This document shows, in pieces, positions 53,093 through 62,058 of a stretch of 64,000 nucleotides of DNA. The position numbers were made by a program, and so were the translations under genes. The DNA is from CAZDVK01 sp964508915 (lineage in GTDB: Bacteria > Pseudomonadota > Alphaproteobacteria > Paracaedibacterales > CAIULA01): the NCBI GenBank assembly GCA_964508915.1, contig CAZDVK010000005.1:1-64000 (forward strand). Direction: 5' to 3'. The notes under the pieces were generated by a model, which was not told the origin of the DNA, did not search any database, and saw only the letters and a program-made list of their open reading frames with translations. Position 1 is the first letter of the stretch; each line of letters opens with the position of its first letter.

Positions 53093-53971
53093 ATGACTAA
53101 AATCACAAAAGGTAATGTTTATGGCGGCCTGCTTATTGCAAGCCAAGCTGTTTTTGGTGCTGCCAGTAATGCCTTGGTTCACAGCCTGCCCCACTTTTCG
53201 TGCTGGCAATTACTGTTTGTAAAGTCAGCCATAGGTTTTTTGATTATATGTCTTATTCGTATTCGTCATTTACCTGATATCATTAAAACGCAACATGTAA
53301 AACTTCAAACATTAAAAGGACTTGCTGGCTGGGTTGGTAATGTTTTATTTATTGTAGCCCTTCAAAAACTACCTTTAGCAGACACCAGTGCTCTATCCTT
53401 AACCAGCGCAATTTTAACAACCATTGGTGGCGCCTTGTTTTTCAAAGAATCCATAACACGGCCAATTTTTATTGCCATTGGCCTATGTGTGTGTGGCGTT
53501 ATTCTTATTTTAAAACCAACCTCTGCTGTTTTTAGTTTTTATGCCTTGTTTCCAATTTTATCAGCGGCTGCTTTTTCATTTTCATCCCTCAGCATCAAAA
53601 AAATTTCCCTAGATGACAGGTCCGATACCACATTGTTTTACCTGTTATTTTTTATGGCCTTATTCAGTGCTGTACCTGCTTTTTTGAATTGGGAAACTTT
53701 TTCATGGACAGATTTTTCAAAACTTACCCTTGTATCTGTTATGTATATAGCCACCCAAATTGCGTTGATCGAAGCTTATACCTACGCTGTCGCTGGCTTT
53801 TTAGGGCCATTTAAATTTGCCCGATTCCCGTTGGCTATTTTAACAGGGTGGTTTATTTTTGCCGAACCTGTTTCGTATACGACTCTACTGGGTGGGCTTT
53901 TGATCATTGCATCCTATTACTTCATTATGCAGGCTAAAAATATGCCCAGTTATCGGCAGTTACAAAGGTAA
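53093..53971 (+). CDS. EamA/DMT-family transporter
   Basis: 292 residues with ten predicted membrane helices in two EamA halves: LIASQAVFGAASNALVH and SFSSLSIKKIS mark the starts, and KFARFPLAILTGWFIFAEPVS matches the conserved end of half 2. The family exports amino acids, metabolites or drugs, and Rickettsiales relatives transport S-adenosylmethionine. Half 1 contains GWVGNVLFIVALQKLPLADTS, typical of RhaT/EamA. It starts 4 nt after petC, so the two are co-transcribed. Confidence 0.88.
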   Translation: MTKITKGNVYGGLLIASQAVFGAASNALVHSLPHFSCWQLLFVKSAIGFLIICLIRIRHLPDIIKTQHVKLQTLKGLAGWVGNVLFIVALQKLPLADTSALSLTSAILTTIGGALFFKESITRPIFIAIGLCVCGVILILKPTSAVFSFYALFPILSAAAFSFSSLSIKKISLDDRSDTTLFYLLFFMALFSAVPAFLNWETFSWTDFSKLTLVSVMYIATQIALIEAYTYAVAGFLGPFKFARFPLAILTGWFIFAEPVSYTTLLGGLLIIASYYFIMQAKNMPSYRQLQR

Positions 53972-54116
53972 AATGACAGTCCAACCAAAGCGGCAACGTT
54001 ATTTTTTCTTGATTTTAGATGTGCCATCTGTGCTACACTCAATTAGTTAAGGAACAGTTAATGCCCCCTTTAGTTCTTTGTTCTAGAGGGTTTTCAGGAA
54101 GAGGCCTATCGTCGCT

Positions 54117-55433
54117 ATGAAAATTGCAAAAGTGGAAAGTATTTCTGATTTAAATAACGTATCAAACTTCAATCCCGTTCATAGAAAAGACTCTACCCGT
54201 TCTTGGATTGTTCTGGGCTGTGCCTGGTCTTTTTACTTATATGAATATATTTTACGTGTCTCGCCCAGCGTAATGACCAATCACCTCATGCTAGACTTTG
54301 GCGTAACATCGACGGCACTTGGTGTTCTTGTATCTTTTTATTATTTTTCATACGTTGCTTTACAAATTCCGTGTGGCGTCATTGTTGATTGGTTAGGCCC
54401 ACGCAAAGTCATTACCTTTTCAGCTTTTCTGTGCGTTATTGGAAGCATTTTATTTTCGCAAAGCTCTACCCTATTTGCTGCACAGATAGGCCGTTTTTTC
54501 ATTGGTGCCGGATCTGCCTGTGCTTACCTAAGCTGCGCTAAAGTTGGTGCCGAATGGTTCCGTGCTGACCGTTTTGCCATGATCACGGGCGTTAGCATGA
54601 TGATGGGAACGTTAGGCGGCATTTTTGGTGGGCGACCTTTTGCCATGCTTGTTAACGCCTATGGATGGCGATTGTCCATGCTGATTGCCGCATTTTTTGG
54701 CATTATTGTTGCTGTAACTGCTTGGATTATTGTACGGGATAGACCCTCTACCGATAAAGATCTTTCAGAAACGCACAAACCCAATGAATCGCTTTTAGAT
54801 GGTTTAAAAATTGTAGCAACAAGTCCACAAAATTGGCTTATTGGCTTATATGGTTGCATGATGTATTTGCCCTTATCAGCTTTTGCTGAACTGTGGGGCG
54901 TTCCGTTTTTAATGCAACTATATGGCGTTAATAATGAAACGGCCTCTATTGGCAGCATTATGGTGTTCTTAGGTATGGCCACGGGGTGCCCATTGGCTGC
55001 TGTTCTGTCCAACTATTTCAAAAGCCGCATCAAAATTATGTCTTGGGCAGCCCTTGGAACTTTAATATCCTTCTTAGTCGTATTCTATGTGCCTAATATT
55101 CCCTTAAAATTAATGTTTGCCATTCTTTTTGTGGGTGGCTTATTTTCAGGCGGTCAAATTTTATACTTTGCTGCAGCAAAAGAAATTAGCCCTGAATGGA
55201 TTAGCGGAACAACTGTTGGCTTCACAAACTGTATTGTCATGCTGAGTGGTTTTATTTTTCAGCCCCTTCTTGGAATGCTGTTGGATTTATCCTGGGATGG
55301 AAAAATGAACTTTGATGGAGCCCCAGAATATTCTGTTTTGACATATCAAATTTCCTTTTCAGCTGTAGCTATGGCTTTGCTGTTGGGGTGGTTTATTATT
55401 CAATTTGTTCGTGAAACGTACCCAAAAAAATAA
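54117..55433 (+). CDS. MFS transporter (first of a tandem pair)
   Basis: 438 residues, 12 membrane helices. The signature YEYILRVSPSVMTNHLM and GVIVDWLGPRKVIT belongs to an MFS subgroup common in gammaproteobacteria and intracellular bacteria. It is about half identical by eye to the next gene, including GRFFIGAGSACAYLSC against GRFLIGAGSACAFISC. Substrate unknown. It is followed 1 nt later by its paralogue. Confidence 0.88.
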   Translation: MKIAKVESISDLNNVSNFNPVHRKDSTRSWIVLGCAWSFYLYEYILRVSPSVMTNHLMLDFGVTSTALGVLVSFYYFSYVALQIPCGVIVDWLGPRKVITFSAFLCVIGSILFSQSSTLFAAQIGRFFIGAGSACAYLSCAKVGAEWFRADRFAMITGVSMMMGTLGGIFGGRPFAMLVNAYGWRLSMLIAAFFGIIVAVTAWIIVRDRPSTDKDLSETHKPNESLLDGLKIVATSPQNWLIGLYGCMMYLPLSAFAELWGVPFLMQLYGVNNETASIGSIMVFLGMATGCPLAAVLSNYFKSRIKIMSWAALGTLISFLVVFYVPNIPLKLMFAILFVGGLFSGGQILYFAAAKEISPEWISGTTVGFTNCIVMLSGFIFQPLLGMLLDLSWDGKMNFDGAPEYSVLTYQISFSAVAMALLLGWFIIQFVRETYPKK

Positions 55434-55434
55434 A

Positions 55435-56727
55435 ATGGATTTTGAAAAAAAAAGTACTCTTAATTCTGGCGTATCCTGGCTTGTTTGGGGTGTTGCGGCC
55501 TTCTTTTACTTATATGAAATGGTTTTGCGCGCATCTCCCAGTGTGATGACAGAACATTTAATGGCAGATTTTCATGTAACGTCAACCTCGTTAGGGGTTT
55601 TGGTTTCCATGTACTATTACGCCTATGTTTCCCTTCAAATTCCGTGTGGTTTATTGGTTGATAAATTAGGCGCCAAAGTTATCATCACAACATCAGCGCT
55701 TTTATGTACCCTTGGAACTTTTTTGTTTGCCTTAACAAGCAGCCTGCTTTGGGCACAAATAGGACGCTTTCTAATTGGCGCCGGATCTGCCTGCGCATTT
55801 ATCAGTTGTTTAAAAATTACGGTAGACTGGTTTACACCAAGCCGTTTTGTTTTAATTACAGGCCTTACAAATATGATGGGGACATTGGGGGGAACTTTTG
55901 CTGGCAAACCAATGGCCATTCTTGTTAACAATTTTGGGTGGCGCCAAGCAACCCTTTTAGCTGCATCTTTAGGTGGTTTGGTAACCCTTATTTGCTGGTT
56001 TTTTATCGAAAATGCCCCCCAAACTGGCCAAAATGAAAAAGGTTCGAATTCTATTGATTTGATGGAAACCTTAAAACATGTGGTGCAGATTCCACAGGTT
56101 TGGTTGGCTGGTATTATTGGTGGACTTATGTATTTACCTATATCCGCTTTCACAGAATTATGGGCCATTCCCTTTATCATGAGCACTTATCAAGTATCTA
56201 ACGAAGTGGCGTCAACAGCCAATATTATGCTGTATATGGGAATGGCGTTAGGCAGTTTAGGGGCTGCGTGGTTAACACAAAAATTGGGCACAGTCGTTGG
56301 CGTTATGAGAATATCTGCCTTTTTAACAGCCTCTATCTTTTTTGCTGTCGCTTTTGGCGCCTATTACAACATAACAACAATGTTTTTATTGCTTCTTATG
56401 GCAGGTTTAACCATTGGTGGGCAGGTTTTATGCTTTACCTGTGCAAAAGAACACACCCTACCTGCTATTAGCGCCACAACTGTTGCTTTTACAAATGCTC
56501 TGGTTATGCTCAGCGGTATCATATTCCAACCATTTTTAGGGTATATTTTAGACCTTGTTTGGGATGGTACTATGTGTGCACGGGGTTTAACACGTGTTTA
56601 TAACCACTCCTGTTATCAAACAGCTGTTCTTGCCATTCCCTGTTGTTTAGCGTTAAGCTTTATTCTTTTGTTTTGGGTACGAGACACAAAACAAAGCAAG
56701 GGGGCATCATGCAAAGCTTACGCCTAG
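55435..56727 (+). CDS. MFS transporter (second of a tandem pair)
   Basis: 430 residues from the ATG at 55435, the first Met after the upstream gene's stop. Same subfamily as the preceding gene: YEMVLRASPSVMTEHLM, LLVDKLGAKVIIT, NMMGTLGGTFAGKPMA. The pair came from a tandem duplication followed by divergence, so the two may take different substrates or form a hetero-pair. Its last 19 nt overlap rppH, which makes translational coupling likely. Confidence 0.88.
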   Translation: MDFEKKSTLNSGVSWLVWGVAAFFYLYEMVLRASPSVMTEHLMADFHVTSTSLGVLVSMYYYAYVSLQIPCGLLVDKLGAKVIITTSALLCTLGTFLFALTSSLLWAQIGRFLIGAGSACAFISCLKITVDWFTPSRFVLITGLTNMMGTLGGTFAGKPMAILVNNFGWRQATLLAASLGGLVTLICWFFIENAPQTGQNEKGSNSIDLMETLKHVVQIPQVWLAGIIGGLMYLPISAFTELWAIPFIMSTYQVSNEVASTANIMLYMGMALGSLGAAWLTQKLGTVVGVMRISAFLTASIFFAVAFGAYYNITTMFLLLLMAGLTIGGQVLCFTCAKEHTLPAISATTVAFTNALVMLSGIIFQPFLGYILDLVWDGTMCARGLTRVYNHSCYQTAVLAIPCCLALSFILLFWVRDTKQSKGASCKAYA

Positions 56728-57185
56728 GTGTTGGCATTATGCTAATCAATAGCAAAAAAGAAGTGTTTGTAGGTCATCGTATTGATGCACCTAATGGGCA
56801 GTTTGGGTGGCAAATGCCCCAAGGTGGTATTGATGCCGGCGAAACAGCACACGAAGCAGTCATGCGTGAACTAGAAGAAGAAGTTGGAACAAACAACGCT
56901 GTTATTGTTGCAGAAGCAAGTGATTGGTTCGAATATAAGTTACCCGATGATCTTCAAAAAAAGCTATGGCATGGCCGGTATGATGGCGTTCGTCAAAAAT
57001 GGTTTTTAATGAATTTTCTGGGACAAAACAACGACATTGACCTCAACAAAACACGGCACCCAGAATTTTCTGACTGGCGCTGGGTTCAACCCAAAGAACT
57101 GTTGGATTTAATTGTTCCTTTTAAAAAAGATATGTACAAAAAAATTCTGGAAGAATTCGGACCTTTTGTTGACAAAATAACTTAG
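56709..57185 (+). CDS. rppH: RNA pyrophosphohydrolase RppH
   Basis: 158 residues from the ATG at 56709, preceded by AGGGGG (the frame is open to 56643). The Nudix box is intact at about 38-60: GGIDAGETAHEAVMREL and EEEVG (consensus GX5EX7REUXEEXGU). The N-terminal RLGVGIMLIN strand, FGWQMPQGG and YDGVRQKWFLM fit RppH. It removes pyrophosphate from triphosphorylated 5' ends and starts mRNA decay. It overlaps the second MFS gene by 19 nt. Confidence 0.93.
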   Translation: MQSLRLGVGIMLINSKKEVFVGHRIDAPNGQFGWQMPQGGIDAGETAHEAVMRELEEEVGTNNAVIVAEASDWFEYKLPDDLQKKLWHGRYDGVRQKWFLMNFLGQNNDIDLNKTRHPEFSDWRWVQPKELLDLIVPFKKDMYKKILEEFGPFVDKIT

Positions 57186-57228
57186 TATTGGTGTTGGGTC
57201 ACTACTTGGATGTAACCGTCCCAGAAAC

Positions 57229-58578
57229 TCACGCTGCGGCACCGCCTGTTGTGGAAGGAGGCTCCCATAGCCCCGGTGGATTTGCCAATATATTTAAGTC
57301 AACGGCTAAATAGGGTAAGGTGCTAGAACCAAACCAAGGCTGAAAATATACCCAAGGGTAAATGGGGCTATCCAAATCAATTATGCCTCCTGTTCGTGGG
57401 TGTTTAATACTCCACTTTCCATCACTTATAGAAACAATTGGGGGGTGTTTTATGACAACATCCGATAAAGGTTCCAAAAAATTCCCATATTTTGTGTCAA
57501 ATGAACTATTGTAACCATAAATATCGGCAGCCCTTGTATAGGCAGATGCAAATTCATCCCCTTTTAGGACTACTGTATCTCCATCAATAATTACGTAATC
57601 ATCAAATCTTAAATGGTAATTAACTTTCCTAAAATCAGCTTTAAATTGTGCCAACGCTTTTGACTTTTTAGCTTCAGATTCGTAGGGTTTTCCTAAAAGT
57701 CCTACTCTTTCTTTTTTTTGATAGTTTGAAAGCTGTTTTTTTAAAATTTCTTTTGCCTCATCCCTCTCGTCATCAGTAACATCAGCAGAAACAAACTCCC
57801 CTTTTCTTCCAACTTTTTCAACTAAATCACATGTACCAACATGACAAGCGCCAACAGGTAAGCTTTTTAAAATAATTTCACGCATAGCATCTAATGGTTG
57901 GTTGATCATAAATAACTGGTCTGGGTTTTCAGTTAGCATAACTTGGGCAGCCATAGAATGAAGATAAAGAGAGATATTACGAGGTTCTTTTTCGCCTTTT
58001 TGAATACGTTTAAGCGATTGAACAGTTCGGCCGATCCCCATATGCGTTGTAATCAAAGCATCTTTACTAGAGGTAACAGTCACAAGCATACGAATCTGAT
58101 TGGCTTTGTTGTCCGGGAAACTTTCTATATATGAATCCAGGTCGTCACAATTTGCATATGCCCCCAGTTCTGCTATATCAAGCGCAGAAGGTTCCATGTC
58201 TGCTGTAACATAAGCAACCCACACCTCGATAGAAGGAAAGTCTCTACTTTTTTCTAAAACCATTGCTGAAAAGGATAAAGCCTGTCCTCCTGAACCAAAT
58301 ACTTGCGTTCCAAGTACAGATTCTCCTCGTGTTTGCCTTCCTGTATACCCGGACCAAGCCTCTCGGTTTTCAGCCGTGACTTTTTCCATTTTAACGCATA
58401 AAGGGGCTCCATCTGCCGACAGGATAGGCCTTAGATAAAACCCATCAGAGATTTTAGTAAGCTGTGGAAACGGTTCACCTACAGATCCGCCCAACAGTGC
58501 CGGGCAAGGTTCCCCTGAAGCAAACACTGCATGAGATGCAATAATAATTAAGTAAACGTATAAAGAAGCAATTTTCAT
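57229..58578 (-). CDS. Exported 449-residue protein of unknown function
   Basis: A signal peptide (ASLYVYLIIIASHAVFA) precedes a mixed alpha/beta protein. The first half has WVAYVTADMEPSALDIAEL and QIRMLVTVTSSKDA followed by a helical PLDAMREIILKSL segment, loosely like an acetyltransferase, but no acetyl-CoA motif is clear, so I do not name one. The C-terminal part includes a YVIIDGDTVVLKGDE beta hairpin and a Pro/Gly-rich end. Cys residues occur at ECPAL-like, GACHVGTCDL and CDD positions. It is convergent with rppH and downstream of nothing on its strand except bolA and the ATP synthase genes. Confidence 0.6.
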   Translation of the reverse strand: MKIASLYVYLIIIASHAVFASGEPCPALLGGSVGEPFPQLTKISDGFYLRPILSADGAPLCVKMEKVTAENREAWSGYTGRQTRGESVLGTQVFGSGGQALSFSAMVLEKSRDFPSIEVWVAYVTADMEPSALDIAELGAYANCDDLDSYIESFPDNKANQIRMLVTVTSSKDALITTHMGIGRTVQSLKRIQKGEKEPRNISLYLHSMAAQVMLTENPDQLFMINQPLDAMREIILKSLPVGACHVGTCDLVEKVGRKGEFVSADVTDDERDEAKEILKKQLSNYQKKERVGLLGKPYESEAKKSKALAQFKADFRKVNYHLRFDDYVIIDGDTVVLKGDEFASAYTRAADIYGYNSSFDTKYGNFLEPLSDVVIKHPPIVSISDGKWSIKHPRTGGIIDLDSPIYPWVYFQPWFGSSTLPYLAVDLNILANPPGLWEPPSTTGGAAA

Positions 58579-58637
58579 TTTTAAAACTATATTATTTAGA
58601 TAGAATAAATATAGAGATTAAAATAAAAAATTCAATA

Positions 58638-58895
58638 TTACACAACCATAACAGACAACGCGTGAATGGGGTTATCCATCAAATCCCCAATGGCTTCGTA
58701 AACTTTTCTGTGGGCCTGCACTTTGGATAAATCAGTTAACATGGGGCTTGAAATATGAATGCGAAAATGTGTTTCCGCCCCTAATGATGGATCTAGGTGC
58801 CCTTGATGCTTGGGGCTTTCGTTGATAACTTCAAGAGTTGTTGGATTCAACTTTTTTTGAAGACGGTCAGTCATTTCTTGTTGGACGGGGCCCAT
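58638..58895 (-). CDS. bolA: BolA-family protein
   Basis: 85 residues, the usual length. It has HFRIHISSPMLTDLSKVQAHRKVYEAI, the BolA helix-turn-helix-like core (residues about 42-68), with the conserved HR in the VQAHRKV stretch. BolA proteins bind Fe-S glutaredoxins and influence iron and envelope control. It lies 9 nt after atpF, so it is probably read with the F0 operon. Confidence 0.92.
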   Translation of the reverse strand: MGPVQQEMTDRLQKKLNPTTLEVINESPKHQGHLDPSLGAETHFRIHISSPMLTDLSKVQAHRKVYEAIGDLMDNPIHALSVMVV

Positions 58896-58904
58896 AAATT
58901 TCTC

Positions 58905-59381
58905 TTAGTTAATTGTTTGTTTTTTAAGTGATTCTAATAAAGTTTTTTGCTGCTTCTCTGTAAACATATCTTGCCTCAAAACAGCGGAAACATGCTCTAT
59001 AATTTTTTCTGATATATCTATTAAAATAAGACTTTCGAATGCTTTCTTGATGTTATTCATTCTTTCCTGGGCAGCCTCTTGCCGGGCACTAATGGATTTT
59101 AATAATACATCATGGCTATGGTCTTGGATAAGTTGAATTTTTTTTTCAGCATCTTCCAACATATTTTCCAGCATGTGATCTGTTTCAGCAACAGACTGCA
59201 AAAGCTTTTCAAGCCCCCAAGAAGCTTCTTCTTTTTCTTTTTTAAGGGTTTCAAATTCTGTACGAATTCTTTCAATTTTCTGATCTAATGCCGTCATTAG
59301 AAAGACTTTTCCTTTTTGGACCAAAACCCACAAAAACATTAAAAAGCTAAAAATTATGAAAATGCCTGTATCAGTGAACAT
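58905..59381 (-). CDS. atpF: ATP synthase F0 subunit b
   Basis: 158 residues. One N-terminal membrane helix (GIFIIFSFLMFLWVLVQ) then a long charged coiled coil, the peripheral stalk of F1F0-ATP synthase. It overlaps the 3' end of the b' gene by 11 nt. Sequence is poorly conserved, so identity rests on topology and position in the atpB-atpE-atpF'-atpF order. Confidence 0.88.
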   Translation of the reverse strand: MFTDTGIFIIFSFLMFLWVLVQKGKVFLMTALDQKIERIRTEFETLKKEKEEASWGLEKLLQSVAETDHMLENMLEDAEKKIQLIQDHSHDVLLKSISARQEAAQERMNNIKKAFESLILIDISEKIIEHVSAVLRQDMFTEKQQKTLLESLKKQTIN

Positions 59382-59856
59382 GTTGCTTGTTCTTTCTCTT
59401 TTTTAAGGGGCTTGGGGCATCATAAGGTGCTGTTATTTTTTGGATAACATTTTGCACACAGGCGCTTACCGTATCTTCAATTGATTCACAAATATGCGTT
59501 CGTTGACGATTTAAAGAATCTTCAAGTTCTTTAATATTTTCGGTTATTTCACCATCTAAAGAAGCTAGCTGTTTATTCAGTTTGGCGTTAGCTTCATGTT
59601 CTGCATTTTGAATCATGTCAGCAATTTGCCGATGAACTGCTCGAATTTTCTCTGCTTTTTGGTTTTCTAAAACCTCAATTTCCCGCCTCATATGATCCAG
59701 GCGCCCCTGTTCATCATTCAACCGTGACGCACGATCTTTCAGCATAGATGTTAATTTCGGAAAATAAAATTTGTAACAAACAAACAAAAATCCACCAAAA
59801 ACAACAAGCAACCAAAATATCTGCGATGTGAAAGTGGTTACGTCAAACTGGGGCAT
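59371..59856 (-). CDS. ATP synthase F0 subunit b'
   Basis: 161 residues starting MPQFDVTTFTSQIFWLLVVF, very close to the alphaproteobacterial b' start, with one membrane helix and a coiled-coil tail. In alphaproteobacteria the b subunits are split into b and b' genes. It lies 12 nt after atpE. The basic His-tipped end (KKRKNKQHVH) is unusual but the gene is whole. Confidence 0.92.
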   Translation of the reverse strand: MPQFDVTTFTSQIFWLLVVFGGFLFVCYKFYFPKLTSMLKDRASRLNDEQGRLDHMRREIEVLENQKAEKIRAVHRQIADMIQNAEHEANAKLNKQLASLDGEITENIKELEDSLNRQRTHICESIEDTVSACVQNVIQKITAPYDAPSPLKKRKNKQHVH

Positions 59857-59868
59857 AAAAATAACTTA

Positions 59869-60096
59869 TTATTTTGAGAAAAGAATTAACATGGCCACAA
59901 TAAATGCCAACAAAGCGATAGATTCTGTCAGGGCAAACGCCAATAAACCAACTGGCATCACATCATTTTTAGCAGATGGGTTCCTAGAAATAGATGAAAT
60001 CAGCGTTGAAAAAATATTTCCCAAAGCCAGCCCAACCCCAAATAAAGCAAAAGTTGCAAGACCTGCCCCTATCATTTTTGCTGCACTTAAATCCAT
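59869..60096 (-). CDS. atpE: ATP synthase F0 subunit c
   Basis: 75 residues from the ATG at 60096 (AAAGGA upstream; the frame opens at 60114). Two membrane helices joined by the polar RNPS loop, with the proton-carrying Glu58 in ALTESIALLAF. This forms the c-ring. It lies 21 nt after atpB. Confidence 0.95.
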   Translation of the reverse strand: MDLSAAKMIGAGLATFALFGVGLALGNIFSTLISSISRNPSAKNDVMPVGLLAFALTESIALLAFIVAMLILFSK

Positions 60097-60117
60097 ACTC
60101 AAAAATCCTTTCAATCG

Positions 60118-60855
60118 TTAGTGTAAATTGATGGCATCATTTAAATAGATGCATGTCAATATAGTAAATACATAGGCCTGTAAAAGGGCCACCAAAAATT
60201 CAAAACCAGTCATAGCCGCATTAATTAAAAGGGGCGCTGCTGCTAAAGGAAAAAAGTTAGAAGCAGCTAATAACACGCAAAAGCCTGCAAAAATTTTTAA
60301 CATAATGTGACCTGCCACCATGTTGGCAAATAAACGGACAGATAAACTTATAGGGCGTGATAAAAAAGAAATAATTTCAACAGGTACCAATAAAGGCGCT
60401 ACGTATACAGGAATACCATCTGGAAAAAAAAGCTTAAAAAAATGAAGGCCGTGTTTTTTAACCCCGATGATGATACTACCCATAAAAACCAGCATAGCTA
60501 AGGAAAACGTCACAATAATGTGGCTTGTGAACGTGAATGCATAGGGCAAAAGGCCCAATGTATTCCCCACTAAAATAAATAAAAATAAACAAAAAACATG
60601 CGGAAAATACGCCAGCCCCTCACGACCAACATGGGTTTTGATCATTTGGCCAATAAAAGAAAACAGGGATTCCACAGCCATTTGAAAACGTCCAGGAATA
60701 AGAGCCTGTTTTCGGGTTGCCATATGTAAAAAGAAAAGGGCAACCAGCGCCGACATCACCATAGACAAAGATGCATTGGTAAAAGAAATATCATACCCAA
60801 ACAAAGATAGGGGAACGATTTCATGAATTTCAAATTGATGGAGCGGATCAACCAT
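60118..60855 (-). CDS. atpB: ATP synthase F0 subunit a
   Basis: 245 residues with five or six membrane helices. The essential Arg is in RPISLSVRLFANMVAGH, and helix 6 ends with LLQAYVFTILTCIYLNDAI. It channels protons to the c-ring. The order atpB-atpE-b'-b is the alphaproteobacterial F0 cluster, without an atpI gene upstream. The F1 genes are elsewhere. Confidence 0.95.
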   Translation of the reverse strand: MVDPLHQFEIHEIVPLSLFGYDISFTNASLSMVMSALVALFFLHMATRKQALIPGRFQMAVESLFSFIGQMIKTHVGREGLAYFPHVFCLFLFILVGNTLGLLPYAFTFTSHIIVTFSLAMLVFMGSIIIGVKKHGLHFFKLFFPDGIPVYVAPLLVPVEIISFLSRPISLSVRLFANMVAGHIMLKIFAGFCVLLAASNFFPLAAAPLLINAAMTGFEFLVALLQAYVFTILTCIYLNDAINLH

Positions 60856-60925
60856 CTTTAATACCTAAAATATCCATACAGGTCTATTCTACACTTAAAA
60901 AGGGCTGCAAATCTATAGTTCTAAC

Positions 60926-60980
60926 GCGGGGCTGCCATTTGAATGGCACAAAGCAACAAAAAACAGGGCGCCTGCCCCGC
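60926..60980. repeat. Palindromic sequences between prs-like gene and atpB
   Basis: GCGGGGC (60926-60932) pairs with GCCCCGC (60974-60980), enclosing a smaller perfect hairpin TGCCATT/AATGGCA (60933-60948). It resembles the palindromic cluster at 43.3 kb in GC-rich core sequence. It lies downstream of the minus-strand prs-like gene and upstream of atpB, so it could serve as transcription end or regulatory site. Confidence 0.5.
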
Positions 60981-60985
60981 CATGG

Positions 60986-61819
60986 TTATATAAGAATCTT
61001 TTCAATAACCCCTTCTATGGGTAAATAAGAAACGCCGTGAATAGGTGGGCAGCTGGTTGTAACCGTAACAGATTTAATATTGCCCCACCCCGTTTCAGTA
61101 AAGGGAGGCACTGAAAAAATGCCATGGGTTGCATAAACGTGAATGTCATTGGCGCCATTTTCTTTCAACACCCGCCCCGCTTCTAAAATAGTGGCCCCAG
61201 AATCAATGACATCGTCTATCAAAATGCAGGTTTTATTTCTAACATCTCCATCAATAAGGCAACTTTGAATACGGCCTGCTTGGCGTTCTTTTTTAAGGTG
61301 TGCTTTCATAAAACCGGTTTCTTTTGATAAGGAATCAACCTTTAGACGTGCCCCAAAATCTGGACTGACCAGAACAGTTTGGTTTGAAAAATTTTCTAGG
61401 ATATGTTTTTGAAATAATGGCAGGGCAGTTAGGTGCTGTTTTTGGCACTGTATCCAATCTAAAATGTTTGGAATATGAATATCGAGAACAACAAATTTAT
61501 TTACCTGCAAGGCATTAATAAACCGCGCAAAATAAGGCGCGTTAATACTGCGTGTATAAGCTGTGTAAGGCATAACCAAATCAACTATAGCGCCTTGCTG
61601 TTGCAAAGTTGAAATAGTTATAAATAATTCCATGAAATTTTGATGTGTTGGAAGGCACGTACTATGAATATAGGCAATACGTTCAGATTTGACCGATTCT
61701 TGAAAGGTAAAAACCTGTTCACCATCAGAAAAAGTTTCACATTCAGCAGAAAGAATTTGGAATTTTTGATCGAAATAAGGTTTTAGATGTTGGCAAGATG
61801 ACCCAAAGTACAGCTTCAT
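60986..61819 (-). CDS. prs: Divergent ribose-phosphate diphosphokinase (PRPP synthetase)-like protein
   Basis: 277 residues from the ATG at 61819 (longer frame open to 61861), shorter than the usual 310-320. PRPP synthetase features: MKLYFGSSCQHL start, FSDGEQVFTF, VVLDIHIPN, SPDFGARLKVD and the PRPP loop CILIDDVIDSGATI. The flexible-loop RQDR element that binds ATP is replaced by TRSINAPYF, so the enzyme may be altered or inactive, or act on another substrate. PRPP supplies nucleotide, His and Trp synthesis. Single gene; neighbours are atpB (same strand) and a divergent exported protein. Confidence 0.75.
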   Translation of the reverse strand: MKLYFGSSCQHLKPYFDQKFQILSAECETFSDGEQVFTFQESVKSERIAYIHSTCLPTHQNFMELFITISTLQQQGAIVDLVMPYTAYTRSINAPYFARFINALQVNKFVVLDIHIPNILDWIQCQKQHLTALPLFQKHILENFSNQTVLVSPDFGARLKVDSLSKETGFMKAHLKKERQAGRIQSCLIDGDVRNKTCILIDDVIDSGATILEAGRVLKENGANDIHVYATHGIFSVPPFTETGWGNIKSVTVTTSCPPIHGVSYLPIEGVIEKILI

Positions 61820-62058
61820 TTCACACGTCTTGACGACAAAAAAACACTTAAATGTAAGCATACAGCGTCGGGTTCATTTTGTAATGATAAAAACGTGAAT
61901 AACAGGACATCTTGAATATTTTTACCGTTTCGTATTTAATAGTGCCGTAATGAATGACCTTCCTAGAAGCATTAATTAAAAAAATATAAATTAACTAAAT
62001 ATTAATAAATAAAAAATATTATTAAATGCAGACACTTGATATAGAGTATTCTTTTATG

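Noticed and set aside
57229..58578. GNAT acetyltransferase reading of the 449-aa exported protein
   Set aside because: Only loose likeness in one helix; the acetyl-CoA pyrophosphate loop is not visible, so no function was assigned.
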